The notes under the pieces: generated by a model | What the model was told of the DNA's origin: nothing | Seen by the model: only the letters and a program-made list of their open reading frames with translations | The model's database searches: none | Shown: positions 27,138 to 37,621 of the stretch, one piece after another | Layout of the letters: each line of letters starts with the position of its first letter | How positions within the stretch are numbered: the first letter of the stretch is position 1 | Assembly (NCBI RefSeq): GCF_004116465.1 | Contig: NZ_PDJV01000003.1 | Span: 124,001-188,000 of the forward strand | Length of the DNA: 64,000 nucleotides | Reading direction: 5' to 3' | DNA from: Arcobacter sp. F2176 | Lineage (GTDB): Bacteria; Campylobacterota; Campylobacteria; Campylobacterales; Arcobacteraceae | Translations under genes and position numbers: made by a program

Positions 27138-28301
27138 TTGGATATGTCAAAATTATTTAACAAATTATCAAAAAGATTAGAGAACTTAGAAAAACTTCCT
27201 AAATTAGATGATAATAAATCAATCCCTGATGTTTTAATAGAAAAAGGGATTAATCGTAGAGATTTTATGAAATGGGCAAGTGCAATGACTGCAATGCTAG
27301 CTCTTCCTGGGTCATTTTCACCATTAGTTGCAAAAGCAGCAGAATTAAGTGATAGATTACCAATTATATGGCTTCATATGGCTGAGTGTACAGGATGCTC
27401 TGAATCACTTTTAAGAACAGATGCTCCAACAATCGATTCATTGATTTTTGATTATATATCTTTAGAATATCACGAAACACTTATGGCAGCAGCTGGTTGG
27501 CAAGCTGAAGGAAACTTAGAGAATGCAATAGAAAAACACAAAGGTAAATATATCTTGATGGTAGAAGGTGGAATTCCTCATGGTGAAAGTGCTCATTTTC
27601 TAACTATTGGTGGACATGGTAAAACAGGAGAAGAAAATGCAAAAGCTGCCTGTGAAGATGCAGCTGCAATTTTTGCTATTGGTACATGTTCATCTTTTGG
27701 TGGAGTGCAAGCTGCTATTCCTAATCCAACTGGTGCAGTAGGACTTTCAAAAATTACAAATAAACCAGTAATTAATGTACCGGGTTGTCCTCCTAGTGAG
27801 AAAAATATTGTAGGTACTCTGATGCATTATATTTTATATGGAAGCTTACCTGCCCTTGATGCTTATAATAGACCAAAATGGGCTTATGGAATGCGTATTC
27901 ATGACTTATGTGAGAGAAGAGGTCATTTTGATGCTGGTGAGTTTGTAGAAGAGTTTGGAGATGAAGGTGCTAAAAAAGGTTATTGTTTGTATAAAGTAGG
28001 ATGTAAAGGTCCTTATACTTTCAATAACTGTTCTAAAAATAAGTTTAATTCACATATGTCTTGGCCAATACAAGCAGGTCATGGATGTATTGGTTGTAGT
28101 GAACCAGATTTTTGGGATACTATGGGGCCATTTGAAGAACCAGTTGCAGATAAACTTTATAACACAGTTTTTGGTGGAGGTGGTGCTGATGCAACTGCTG
28201 ATAAGATAGGTATTGGATTATTAAGTGTTACAGCAGTTGGTATCGCAGCGCATGCAGTTATAGCAAATTTTAAAAATCCAAAAAGTGATGATGAGGAATA
28301 A
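27138..28301 (+). CDS. hydA: Membrane-bound [NiFe]-hydrogenase 2 small subunit
   Basis: 387 residues from TTG 27138, whose spacing to AAAGG is right; ATG 27144 is an alternative. Tat signal NRRDFMKWAS at residues 39-48. All cluster ligands are canonical: ECTGCSESLLR (Cys84, Cys87), IGTCSSFGG, PGCPPSEKN, IHDLCERR, GYCLYKVGCKGP, NNC, GCIGCSEPDFW. A C-terminal helix (GIGLLSVTAVGIAAHAVI) anchors it. It is the standard group 1 uptake type, close to Wolinella HydA. No extra Cys of the oxygen-tolerant CTCC type are present. Confidence 0.95.
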   Translation: MDMSKLFNKLSKRLENLEKLPKLDDNKSIPDVLIEKGINRRDFMKWASAMTAMLALPGSFSPLVAKAAELSDRLPIIWLHMAECTGCSESLLRTDAPTIDSLIFDYISLEYHETLMAAAGWQAEGNLENAIEKHKGKYILMVEGGIPHGESAHFLTIGGHGKTGEENAKAACEDAAAIFAIGTCSSFGGVQAAIPNPTGAVGLSKITNKPVINVPGCPPSEKNIVGTLMHYILYGSLPALDAYNRPKWAYGMRIHDLCERRGHFDAGEFVEEFGDEGAKKGYCLYKVGCKGPYTFNNCSKNKFNSHMSWPIQAGHGCIGCSEPDFWDTMGPFEEPVADKLYNTVFGGGGADATADKIGIGLLSVTAVGIAAHAVIANFKNPKSDDEE

Positions 28302-28303
28302 CA

Positions 28304-30034
28304 ATGGCAAATAAAAGAATAATAGTAGATCCAATTACTAGAATTGAAGGACACTTAAGAATAGAAGTTGAAATTGATGAAAATAATGTTATAAAAAATG
28401 CTTTTGCTTCATCTACTCTATGGAGAGGTTTAGAAACAATAGTTAAAAATAGAGATCCAAGAGATGCCGGATTTTTGATGCAAAGAATCTGTGGAGTATG
28501 TACTTTTTCACATTATAGAGCTGGTATTGAAGCAGTAGAAGATGCCCTTAATATTACTCCTCCTTTAAATGCAAAACTAACTAGAAGTTTGATGAATCAA
28601 GCATTATTTATGCATGATCATTTAGTACATTTTTATCATTTACATGGTTTAGATTGGGTTGATATTACATCTGCATTAAAAGCGGATCCTGCAAAAGCTA
28701 GTAAAGAGGCTTTTAAATATACAAAGTATCCAATTGCAACTGGTGAAAATGATTTAGTAAAAGTAAAAGATAGAGTAAAAGAATTTGCTGCAAGAGGTGA
28801 ACTTGGACCATTTGCCAATGCATATTGGGGACATGAAACTTTTAGATTAACTCCTGAACAAAACCTAATAGCTTTAAGTCACTATTTAAAAGCTTTAGAA
28901 GTTCAAAGAACTGCTGCTCAACTTATGGCAATGTTTGGAGGAAAGCAACCACATCCTCAAAGTTTAACAGTAGGTGGGGTTACTTGTGTAATGGATTTAT
29001 TAGATCCTTCAAGAATGGCCGAATATTTAACAAAATACAAAGAAGTTTCAAATTTCATTGAACATGCTTATTGTGCTGATATTTTAATGGCAGGACAAGC
29101 TTATGCAAAAGAGCCAAGTGTTACTGCAAAAGCTGGAACTATGAATTTTATGTCTCATAAAGAGATGCAACTAAATAGAACTGAATTTCTTTTTGACACA
29201 GGAATTATTTTAAATGGTGATTTATCAAAAGTTCATCCTATAAATGAAGATTTGATAACAGAAGAAGCAACACACTCTTGGTATAAAGATGATGAGCCTT
29301 TACATCCTTATGATGGAAAAACAAATCCAAATTATACAGGTATGAGTGAAGCCATGACAATAGGAGCCCAAGGAAAAGAAGTTCACTCTAAAGTTATTGA
29401 TGAAAAGGGTAAATATTCTTGGATAAAATCACCTAGATATGATGGAAAAGCTATGGAAGTTGGACCTTTAGCTTCTGTTTTAGTTTCATATGCAAGTGGA
29501 AATAAAAAAATAGTTAAAATTGTAGATGAATTCTTAGAACAAACAGGACTTCCTACAGAAGCTTTATTTACTACTTTGGGAAGAACAGCTGCAAGAGCTT
29601 TACAAGTAAAAGCTATTATTGAAAATGGTTTAGAAACATTTGATACCTTGATTGAAAATTTAAAAGTAGACCAAGAAACATATACTACTTATAAAATCGA
29701 TAAAGATAAAGAGTACAAAGGTAGATTTATCGGTGATGTTCCAAGAGGAATGTTAAGCCATTGGATAAGAATCAAAAATGGAGTAGTTGAAAACTATCAA
29801 GCTGTTGTTCCTTCAACTTGGAATGCAGGTCCTGAAGATTCAACGGGATTAAAAGGTCCATATGAGTCAAATCTTATTGGATTAAAAGTAAAAGACATAA
29901 CACAACCTTTAGAGATTATTCGTGTTATTCATAGTTTTGATCCTTGTATTGCTTGTGCTGTTCATGTTATGGATACAAAAGGCAATGAATTGGGAAGTTA
30001 TAAAGTTGATCCAACTTATGGCACTTCGTGTTAA
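28304..30034 (+). CDS. hydB: Membrane-bound [NiFe]-hydrogenase 2 large subunit
   Basis: 576 residues, 2 bases after hydA2. NiFe ligands RICGVCTFSH (Cys63, Cys66) and DPCIACAVH (Cys548, Cys551), followed by a 22-residue C-terminal peptide to be cleaved by HydD. Works with HydA2 and HydC2 as a periplasm-facing H2:quinone oxidoreductase. Confidence 0.96.
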   Translation: MANKRIIVDPITRIEGHLRIEVEIDENNVIKNAFASSTLWRGLETIVKNRDPRDAGFLMQRICGVCTFSHYRAGIEAVEDALNITPPLNAKLTRSLMNQALFMHDHLVHFYHLHGLDWVDITSALKADPAKASKEAFKYTKYPIATGENDLVKVKDRVKEFAARGELGPFANAYWGHETFRLTPEQNLIALSHYLKALEVQRTAAQLMAMFGGKQPHPQSLTVGGVTCVMDLLDPSRMAEYLTKYKEVSNFIEHAYCADILMAGQAYAKEPSVTAKAGTMNFMSHKEMQLNRTEFLFDTGIILNGDLSKVHPINEDLITEEATHSWYKDDEPLHPYDGKTNPNYTGMSEAMTIGAQGKEVHSKVIDEKGKYSWIKSPRYDGKAMEVGPLASVLVSYASGNKKIVKIVDEFLEQTGLPTEALFTTLGRTAARALQVKAIIENGLETFDTLIENLKVDQETYTTYKIDKDKEYKGRFIGDVPRGMLSHWIRIKNGVVENYQAVVPSTWNAGPEDSTGLKGPYESNLIGLKVKDITQPLEIIRVIHSFDPCIACAVHVMDTKGNELGSYKVDPTYGTSC

Positions 30035-30045
30035 AAGGCTAAAAG

Positions 30046-30735
30046 ATGATTGAAAGAAAATATGAGTTTTCCGGTGTTTTAAGATTAAATCACTGGATTA
30101 GAGTAGTTACTTTATTAATATTAGTTGTGACAGGTTTTTACCTTGCAAAACCTTTTTTAACACCATATATTACTGATGAACCAGTAAATTTCATGAATGC
30201 ATTGTGGAGATTCTGGCACTTGGTTTTTGGATTTGTATTAATTGCAACAACAATATTTAAAGTATATTTATTTATTTTTGATAGACAAAGTAGAAATGAA
30301 AGAGTTTCCTTTTTTGATTTTATTAGTCCAAGAGTATGGATTAAACAAATTAAATATTATATGTTAATTGGTACTCATCCAGAAGGAAAAGGTATATATA
30401 ATCCTTTGCAGTTTATTGCATATTTTATGATATTTATGACTCTGTTTTTAGTATCTCTAACAGGATTAATATTATATATACATGTTTATCATGATGGATT
30501 AGCTGGATTACTTTTTCCACTACTTCGACCAATAGAAGTACTTATGGGTGGATTGGCTAATGTAAGAGAATTGCATCACCTTACAATGTGGATATTTTTG
30601 ATATTTATTCCTATTCATATTTATATGGCAGTGTTTAATTCTGTGTATGGGAAAAGTGGTTCTATGGATACTATTTTTAGTGGATATAGTTGGCATAAAA
30701 AACATGAAAAAAAAGAGAGTAAAGCAAAAAAATGA
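30046..30735 (+). CDS. hydC: Ni/Fe-hydrogenase b-type cytochrome subunit 2
   Basis: 229 residues, four membrane segments, HydC/HyaC family. RLNHW at the start, FWHLVFGF, and ELHHLTMWIFLIFIPIHIY carry the likely heme His. It links hydrogenase 2 to menaquinone. It overlaps the maturation protease gene by four bases (ATGA). Confidence 0.93.
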   Translation: MIERKYEFSGVLRLNHWIRVVTLLILVVTGFYLAKPFLTPYITDEPVNFMNALWRFWHLVFGFVLIATTIFKVYLFIFDRQSRNERVSFFDFISPRVWIKQIKYYMLIGTHPEGKGIYNPLQFIAYFMIFMTLFLVSLTGLILYIHVYHDGLAGLLFPLLRPIEVLMGGLANVRELHHLTMWIFLIFIPIHIYMAVFNSVYGKSGSMDTIFSGYSWHKKHEKKESKAKK

Positions 30736-31295
30736 ATATTTTAATATTAGGAATAGGAAATATTCTTTTTCAAGATGAAGGAATAGGTGCACATTTTGTG
30801 CACTATTTAGATGAAAAATATACTTTTAAATCTAAAAAATCAAAGGTTACAATCATAGATGGTGGAACTTTGGCTCAAAGATTGATCCCCGAAATTATAA
30901 AATATGATGAAGTAATTATAATTGATTGTATCGATGCAAATAATGCAAGTGCAGGGGATGTTTATTTTTTTGATTATAATGCTATTCCCAATTGTGTTAA
31001 TTGGCAAGGAAGTGCCCATGAAGTTGAGATGCTTCAAACACTTAAAATGATAGATATGAATCAAGACTTACCTTTTACTAAAATACTTGGAGTTATTCCA
31101 AAAAGAGTCGCAGATGATACTACTTTTGAATTAAGTGAAGAGATTCAATCTTCAATTATAACTATGGAAAATAGTGTTAGAAATCATTTAAAACTATTTG
31201 ATGTAGAAATGTGTGTCAAAAAAGCTGATACATATATTACAAATATTGCAGAGATAAGTTATAAAAGGGACATCCTAAATGGTCCTTATTTATAA
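30732..31295 (+). CDS. hydD: Hydrogenase maturation protease 2
   Basis: 187 residues. ILGIGNILFQDEGIGAHF, DGGTLAQRL, IIDCIDA and SAHEVEMLQTL match HyaD-type endopeptidases. Presumably specific for HydB2, as each hyd operon carries its own copy. Its last 17 bases overlap the next gene. Confidence 0.92.
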   Translation: MNILILGIGNILFQDEGIGAHFVHYLDEKYTFKSKKSKVTIIDGGTLAQRLIPEIIKYDEVIIIDCIDANNASAGDVYFFDYNAIPNCVNWQGSAHEVEMLQTLKMIDMNQDLPFTKILGVIPKRVADDTTFELSEEIQSSIITMENSVRNHLKLFDVEMCVKKADTYITNIAEISYKRDILNGPYL

Positions 31296-32937
31296 GTTTG
31301 AATACTTTTCAAATAATTTTACACTTATACATAATATAAAAGCATGCCTAAAAAATTTTGAAATTAATTATAAAATTTCAAAAGCTAATAATCACATAAA
31401 TTTATTTGTTGAAAGTACAAAAGAGATACTAGACGAATTTTCTAAGATTTTATCAACATTTCTTCCAATGTCTATTTTTCTAAAAAATGTCGAAGTTGAA
31501 AGTGTTGATGAATTTCCTACTTTTCCAGATATTAATCATTTGGACTGTTCTGTTTTAACTTTTTGTACTAAATGCTTAAAAGCAGTTGAAGAAAAAGGTA
31601 ATAAAAACTATTATAATCCTTTTATTTTTTGCGAAGATTGTGGGCAAGATTTAGAGGCAAAAGCTTTAATTTTATTTGATGGAAAAAAAGAGATAAAAAA
31701 ATCAAATTATATTGAGTATTTTGAATATACCTCTAAACTTATAAATGATGGGAAAAGAGTTAAAATAAAAACTTTAAGTGGTGAGTTCGTTTTTTCAAAA
31801 CTAGAAGCTATAGATAAAAATAAAAAAGATAAGATAAAGTTATTATGTACAAATTTAAATAATATCTCAGATGTTCTTATTGCATCTAAGCAAGAGATAA
31901 TAGCCCTAGCATCTATTGAAAAGCCAAGAATAAATTTAAAAATAAATGAAGTCTTTAAATCTAAAAAAATTTTGATAAATGAAAATATTGATGTTAGATA
32001 TGCAAGTGACATGATTTTGTATTTATTATGTTTGGAGTTAGAGAAATATAATATTAACTTTTTGGCATATTGGAAGAGTGATACTTTTGATTCATCTTTA
32101 ACTTTTATTAGTAGTACTTTATATAAAAAGATTGAGATTCCTAAAATCTCTATTTTAGATAATGGACAAGTAATAGTTTTAAAATCAAAAAATTATGATA
32201 AAAGTTTAGATGATGTATATAAAGAGTTTGATGAAAAAAATAAGTCACAATTTATGGTTTTGTTAAGTGAAAATTATTTATTTGATAAAACTATTTTAAA
32301 TACCTATGCAAGTACAAAACATGAAGATGGCTTGACACTTTATTCTACAAAAATAGATGGGATGATAGATATATTTAAATATGAATTACCAATTAGTATG
32401 AGTGAATTATTTGATGAAATAAAAAAAGATACTAATGGTGCAAAACTTATTTTAAATTATGAAAAGTCTTTTCCCGATATTTATAAAACGGCACTTAGTT
32501 TTGATTTGTCTTCTATAAATGAAAACTCTGTTTATAGTATATGGAAAATTGTATCAGTAATTTTAGGTTTTGAAGTGGATTTATTAACTGGTGCACATAA
32601 TGCTTTGGGTGATAAAGGTCCTAGAATAGATTATAAATTAGATGAAAGTGATAAAATATATAAAAGAAGATTTAATATTTATAAATTAATACAAAGTGGT
32701 ATAAGTTATAAACTAGCTGGAACAAATGATAATCTAATATGTTTAGGATATATTGAGAGTTTTGCTCATTTTGTATCTTCTTGTGTTGATATGGTAAATG
32801 ATGAAATGAAACTTGATGGAATAAGTCTTTGTGGAGACTTGTTTGCTAATAAACTTATTTCTTCTTTTGTACATAAAAGCATTACAAAAAATTATAAAAT
32901 ATATTATAATAAGGACTTTCCTATACAAATTGATTAA
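31279..32937 (+). CDS. HydE-like hydrogenase accessory protein 2, HypF-derived with one zinc ribbon
   Basis: 552 residues, AAAAGGG ribosome site inside hydD2. Collinear with HypF: residues 1-85 look like a degenerate acylphosphatase; FCTKCLKAV..FIFCEDCGQDL (about 95-123) keeps the first HypF zinc ribbon but not the second; LLCTNLNNISDV..LASIEKPRINLKIN matches the YrdC-domain block; IVSVILGFEVDLLTGAHN..GPRIDYKLDE and ISLCGDLFANKLI match the Kae1-like C-terminus. The catalytic GFRPF, the TSAN motif and HHYAHA are missing. It therefore looks like a non-catalytic HypF relative kept for hydrogenase assembly. The gene corresponds in position to hydE. Confidence 0.75.
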   Translation: MVLIYKFEYFSNNFTLIHNIKACLKNFEINYKISKANNHINLFVESTKEILDEFSKILSTFLPMSIFLKNVEVESVDEFPTFPDINHLDCSVLTFCTKCLKAVEEKGNKNYYNPFIFCEDCGQDLEAKALILFDGKKEIKKSNYIEYFEYTSKLINDGKRVKIKTLSGEFVFSKLEAIDKNKKDKIKLLCTNLNNISDVLIASKQEIIALASIEKPRINLKINEVFKSKKILINENIDVRYASDMILYLLCLELEKYNINFLAYWKSDTFDSSLTFISSTLYKKIEIPKISILDNGQVIVLKSKNYDKSLDDVYKEFDEKNKSQFMVLLSENYLFDKTILNTYASTKHEDGLTLYSTKIDGMIDIFKYELPISMSELFDEIKKDTNGAKLILNYEKSFPDIYKTALSFDLSSINENSVYSIWKIVSVILGFEVDLLTGAHNALGDKGPRIDYKLDESDKIYKRRFNIYKLIQSGISYKLAGTNDNLICLGYIESFAHFVSSCVDMVNDEMKLDGISLCGDLFANKLISSFVHKSITKNYKIYYNKDFPIQID

Positions 32938-32946
32938 AGAGAGTGA

Positions 32947-35163
32947 ATGAGTAAGTTTATAATTGAAGTTCAAGGTATTGTTCAAGGTGTTGGATTTCGT
33001 CCATTTGTATATAATCTTGCCCTAAAACTCAATCTAAATGGATATGTTAACAATGATGATAAAGGTGTAAACATCTTACTTCAAGGTAAGAAGAATAGTA
33101 TTGATACTTTTTTAAATGAACTAAAAAATAACCCTCCTATTTTGTCAAAGATAGATAATATTTCCATACTAGAAGATACTTCTTTAGATGACTTTGAAGA
33201 CTTTAAAATTATTCAAAGTGCTAATCAAAACAATAAATCTACTTTAGTTTCACCTGATATTGCCATATGTGATGATTGTATAAAAGATATTGAAAATATT
33301 GAAAATAGAAGATACAAATATGCTTTTACAAATTGTACAAATTGTGGTCCTAGATACTCTATAATTAATACTGTACCTTATGATAGAATCAATACTTCTA
33401 TGAATGATTTTGTTATGTGCGAAGAGTGTAAAGAAGAATATGAAGACCCAACAAACAGACGCTACCATGCTCAACCAATTTGTTGCCCTAACTGTGGACC
33501 ACAAATAAAATTATATGATAATTTCAAAAATGAAATAAGTAATAATGATAGTATTAAAGAAATAGCTCAAAAAATAAATTCTGGATTTATAGTTGCTATA
33601 AAAGGAATAGGGGGCTTTCATATAATCTGCGATGCAACAAATGAAAATGCAGTTAAAAAACTAAGAGAAAAAAAGAATCGCCCATCAAAACCTTTTGCTG
33701 TAATGTTTAAAAATATAGATGAAATAAAAAAATATACAAATATTTCAAATAAAGAAGAAAAGACAATTCTTTGCAAAGAAAAACCAATTGTAATAGTAAA
33801 TAAAAATTCTAATTGCAAAATTAGTGAACTAATAGCTCCTAATATAGATAGACTTGGTGTTTTTTTGCCATATACTCCTTTGCATATTTTACTTTTTGAA
33901 TATCTTAATAATCCAATAATAGCCACAAGTGCAAACTTGAAAGATGAACCAATAATAAAAGATGTAAAAGATATTTTTAGTAAATTGTCTAATGTGGTTG
34001 ATTATGTATTAGATTTCAATAGGGACATAATAAATGCCTGTGATGACTCTATAGTGCAAGTTATAAATGATGAGATTCAAATATTAAGACTAGCAAGGGG
34101 ATATGCTCCATTTTCATATAAGACTAGTAACAAGTTTAATAAAAATAATTTAGCTATTGGTGCTAATCAAAAAAGTTCTATTTCTTTAGGTTTTAATAAT
34201 AATATGATTTCTTCAGCATATATTGGAGATATGAATTCTATTGTTTCTATGGAATATTTTAAAAGAAGTGTAAGTACCTTTGAAAAGTTTTATGACTTTA
34301 AAACACAATTAATTGTTTGTGACAAACACCCCGCTTATGAAACAACAAAGTGGGCGATGAATCAAGGCAAAGAGATAAAACAAATTCAACATCACTATGC
34401 ACATGCATTAGCCACTATGGCTGAATATGATTTAGATGAAGATGTTTTAGCTTTTGTATTTGATGGAACAGGATATGGAGATGATGGTAATATCTGGGGT
34501 GGAGAAGTCTTTATTTCAAATAGAAGCTCATATAAAAGAATCAATCATTTAAAATATTTTAAACTCCTAGGTGGAGAAAAAGCAGTAAAAGAGCCAAGAC
34601 GGATTGCCTTGTCTTTGTTGTTTGATAATTTTACCATTGAAGAAGTTTTAACTTTAGATAATGCTTGTGTAAACTCTTTTACTAAAAATGAGATTGAATT
34701 ACTATACAAAATGTGGCAAAAAAATCTAAATACTCCACTTACTAGTTCTTTTGGAAGAGTATTTGATGCCATAGCTTCATTTTCTAATATTTTACAATTA
34801 CAAACATATGAAGGTGAAACAGGGCTTCAAATAGAAAAAGAGTATGATGAAAATTTAAATGAATCATACTCTTATGAAATAATAAATACTCAAATTGATT
34901 TATCAAAAGCAATATTAGAAATACTAAAAGATAAAGATAAAAAAGTTATTTGTTCAAAGTTTATAAATATGATTGTAAATATCATAAGTGAAATATCTTT
35001 AGAAAATAAGAACTTAAAAATTGTCTTAGCAGGTGGAGTTTTTCAAAATAAAACACTATTAGAACAATTATCTAAAAAATTAAAAAGAAAGTTTTATTTT
35101 TCTAAAACTATTCCTTTAAATGATCAAGGAATTTCCTTTGGTCAACTATACTTCCAAAACTAA
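32947..35163 (+). CDS. hypF: Carbamoyltransferase HypF
   Basis: 738 residues with all HypF domains in order: acylphosphatase (VQGVGFRPFVYNLA, residues about 10-23), two zinc ribbons (CDDC..CTNCGPRYS and CEEC..CCPNCGPQ), YrdC domain (PFAVMFKN..KPIVIVN, IIATSANLKDEPI), and Kae1-like domain (HHYAHALATMAEYD, FVFDGTGYGDDG, LAGGVFQNKTLL). It makes the carbamoyl-AMP-derived group for HypE and so the CN ligands of the NiFe site. It is the last gene of the hyd2 operon, away from the other hyp genes. Confidence 0.95.
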   Translation: MSKFIIEVQGIVQGVGFRPFVYNLALKLNLNGYVNNDDKGVNILLQGKKNSIDTFLNELKNNPPILSKIDNISILEDTSLDDFEDFKIIQSANQNNKSTLVSPDIAICDDCIKDIENIENRRYKYAFTNCTNCGPRYSIINTVPYDRINTSMNDFVMCEECKEEYEDPTNRRYHAQPICCPNCGPQIKLYDNFKNEISNNDSIKEIAQKINSGFIVAIKGIGGFHIICDATNENAVKKLREKKNRPSKPFAVMFKNIDEIKKYTNISNKEEKTILCKEKPIVIVNKNSNCKISELIAPNIDRLGVFLPYTPLHILLFEYLNNPIIATSANLKDEPIIKDVKDIFSKLSNVVDYVLDFNRDIINACDDSIVQVINDEIQILRLARGYAPFSYKTSNKFNKNNLAIGANQKSSISLGFNNNMISSAYIGDMNSIVSMEYFKRSVSTFEKFYDFKTQLIVCDKHPAYETTKWAMNQGKEIKQIQHHYAHALATMAEYDLDEDVLAFVFDGTGYGDDGNIWGGEVFISNRSSYKRINHLKYFKLLGGEKAVKEPRRIALSLLFDNFTIEEVLTLDNACVNSFTKNEIELLYKMWQKNLNTPLTSSFGRVFDAIASFSNILQLQTYEGETGLQIEKEYDENLNESYSYEIINTQIDLSKAILEILKDKDKKVICSKFINMIVNIISEISLENKNLKIVLAGGVFQNKTLLEQLSKKLKRKFYFSKTIPLNDQGISFGQLYFQN

Positions 35164-35338
35164 TTCTTTAAACATAAACCAATAAAATTTTTATTCTAAA
35201 ATCACTAATTAACTATCAATTTAAGATTAAATTAATTTATTATATAAAAAATAAAGTATTAATTTAAATATATTGGAATAATATTATTGAAAATAATTAA
35301 TTATTTTTTAGTTTTAAATAGTAATTTAGGAGTAGATT

Positions 35339-37306
35339 ATGAGTATCAAAAATAAAATTGTTGGATCTTTTGTTATTTTAATTATTTTGTCAGTATTATC
35401 AAGTATTTATGTTTCCTCAAATATAAAAAGCATAAAAGATAACTTTTTAAATCTTTGTTATAAAGAATTTGCAGGGATTGTTGTATTATTAGAAGGAGAT
35501 AGGGATTCTTATCAATCAAATATTTCATTGTTACAGATTATGAATTTAAAAGATGGCATTGAAATCAAGAATAAAATTGATGAAGGAGTAAATGGAAATC
35601 TGTTGCAAGTAAAAGAAAGATTTGATAAGTTTAGAAATCTTTTGGGCAATGAAATAGAAGAACAAAAATTTAATCAATTTGAAGATTTATATGATAAAAC
35701 AAAAATCAATACTGATAAATTAATTCAATTAGTAAATTTAAATAAAATTGAAGAGGCAAAGGATTTTTATTTTCAGTTATATCTACCTACTTATGAAAAA
35801 ATGAGAACATTACTTGATGCTTTTTCTACAGAAGTGTATACAATCATAAAGAAAAATGAGGAATATACTTCTAGTTTAATCTCTTCTTCTCTTTTTATTT
35901 TTATTACTATAACAAGTACAATTATCTTTACAACAATTTTCTTATCATTTTTATTAAGAAGAAATATTGATAAATCAATAAGTAGTTTTGAAGATGGTTT
36001 ATTAAATTTCTTTAAATTTTTAAATAGGGAAAGTAATGATGCAATATTGATTAGTGAAAAGGGGAAAGATGAATTTTCACAAATGGCTAAAGTAGTAAAT
36101 AAAAATATCGAATTGACTAAAAAAGGTGTTATAGAAGATAGAAAATTAATCGATGAAACTATTGCTGTACTTTCAGAATTTGAACAAGGGGATTTATGTC
36201 AAAGACTAGATATAAATGTTTCTAATCCCGCATTAATGCAATTAAAAGATGTTTTAAATAAGATGGCTGAGAATCTTGAAAGCAATGTTGATAAAATACT
36301 TAATATTATAGAAGAGTACTCCGCATATAATTATCTTAATAAAGTTTCAACAAAAGACTTAAAAGAACATATTCTAAAATTGGCAAATGGAATTAACTCT
36401 CTTGGTGATTCTGCAACAAGCATGCTAATCGAAAATAAAAGTACAGGATTAAGATTAGGACAGAGTTCAGATATATTATTAAAAAATGTTGATAAATTAA
36501 ATAAAAGTACAACAACCGCTGCAAGTTCATTAGAAGAGACAGCCGCAGCAATAGAAGAGATTACAAGTAATGTTAGAAATAATACTGAAAATATTGCAAA
36601 AATGGCAAGTTTTTCAAATAATGTAACAGATTCCGTAAATAAAGGTGAAAATTTAGCAAATGAAACAACAAAAGCAGTAGAGGAAATAAATGCAGAAGTT
36701 ACAGCTATAAGTGAAGCAATTACTGTGATTGATCAAATAGCATTTCAAACAAATATATTATCATTAAATGCAGCAGTAGAAGCAGCAACAGCCGGAGAAG
36801 CAGGGAAAGGATTTGCTGTAGTTGCAGGGGAAGTAAGAAATCTAGCATCAAGAAGTGCAGAAGCTGCAAAAGAGATAAAAAATTTAGTTGAAAAAGCTAC
36901 CGTAAAAGCAAATCAAGGAAAAAATATTGCGGCAGAAATGATAAATGGATATAAAAATTTAAATGATAATGTTTATAAAACAATAAATTTAATTTCAGAC
37001 ATAAAAAATGCTTCTAATGAACAATTATTAGGAATAGAGCAAATAAATGATGCTGTCTCACAACTTGATAGACAAACACAAGAAAATGCTATGGTAGCAG
37101 CAGAAACAGATCATGTGGCAATGGTAACTGATGAAATAGCAAAATTAATTATTAGTGACACCCAATCAAAAAATTTTCTTGGAAAAGATAATGTAAAAGC
37201 AAAGGTTATTGGTAAAAAAGATACATCAAGTAATAATTCAAAAAGTGTAAAAATTAAAGAAATAAAAAAAGTAAATGAAGATAAAGATAGTTGGGAAAGT
37301 TTTTAA
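35339..37306 (+). CDS. Methyl-accepting chemotaxis protein
   Basis: 655 residues. Membrane segments at about 8-26 and 181-206 enclose a helical periplasmic domain of the four-helix type. A HAMP-like linker follows, then the signalling domain with the conserved hairpin [20 protein letters not shown] and [18 protein letters not shown]. The ligand is unknown. It is monocistronic; 175 AT-rich bases separate it from hypF, and no hydrogenase-type operator is present there. Confidence 0.93.
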   Translation: MSIKNKIVGSFVILIILSVLSSIYVSSNIKSIKDNFLNLCYKEFAGIVVLLEGDRDSYQSNISLLQIMNLKDGIEIKNKIDEGVNGNLLQVKERFDKFRNLLGNEIEEQKFNQFEDLYDKTKINTDKLIQLVNLNKIEEAKDFYFQLYLPTYEKMRTLLDAFSTEVYTIIKKNEEYTSSLISSSLFIFITITSTIIFTTIFLSFLLRRNIDKSISSFEDGLLNFFKFLNRESNDAILISEKGKDEFSQMAKVVNKNIELTKKGVIEDRKLIDETIAVLSEFEQGDLCQRLDINVSNPALMQLKDVLNKMAENLESNVDKILNIIEEYSAYNYLNKVSTKDLKEHILKLANGINSLGDSATSMLIENKSTGLRLGQSSDILLKNVDKLNKSTTTAASSLEETAAAIEEITSNVRNNTENIAKMASFSNNVTDSVNKGENLANETTKAVEEINAEVTAISEAITVIDQIAFQTNILSLNAAVEAATAGEAGKGFAVVAGEVRNLASRSAEAAKEIKNLVEKATVKANQGKNIAAEMINGYKNLNDNVYKTINLISDIKNASNEQLLGIEQINDAVSQLDRQTQENAMVAAETDHVAMVTDEIAKLIISDTQSKNFLGKDNVKAKVIGKKDTSSNNSKSVKIKEIKKVNEDKDSWESF

Positions 37307-37332
37307 AAGACTAGCCAAAGCTAGTCTTTTTT
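37307..37332. terminator. Bidirectional terminator between MCP and DUF2892 genes
   Basis: Stem AAGACTAGC / GCTAGTCTT with a 4-base loop, T-run on the plus strand and TTTTAAAA on the minus strand, between two convergent genes. Confidence 0.85.
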
Positions 37333-37524
37333 ACAATTATCTTTATCACAAGTTGTATTTATTTTTAATGGACAATATAATGGGCACCATCCAATGAGTG
37401 CTGTACCTAATGGAATCAATCCAATTACACCTAACCAACTATTTGTCATAAAACCATATGCTATAATGGCTACTCCTACAATAATTCTAACTATCTTGTC
37501 TATTTTGCCTATATTTTTGTTCAT
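37321..37524 (-). CDS. DUF2892 small membrane protein
   Basis: 67 residues, two hydrophobic segments (about 10-24 and 30-45) and a Cys-rich tail with WCPLYCPL and TTCDKDNC. The pattern NIGKIDKIVRIIVGVA is typical of DUF2892 proteins, relatives of the membrane part of YgaP rhodanese. Function unknown; the Cys tail may bind a metal or sense redox state. Confidence 0.8.
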   Translation of the reverse strand: MNKNIGKIDKIVRIIVGVAIIAYGFMTNSWLGVIGLIPLGTALIGWCPLYCPLKINTTCDKDNCKKD

Positions 37525-37621
37525 ACAATTCCTTTAAATATTAGTTTTACTAATGATACTATAAATATAATATATTTGTATGAAAAGAAATTAAATAATA
37601 TAAAATTAGATTTACTTATAA

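Noticed and set aside
27138-28301. Oxygen-tolerant hydrogenase with a [4Fe-3S] cluster
   Set aside because: The proximal motif is CTGCSE; the extra Cys of CTCC-type enzymes are absent.
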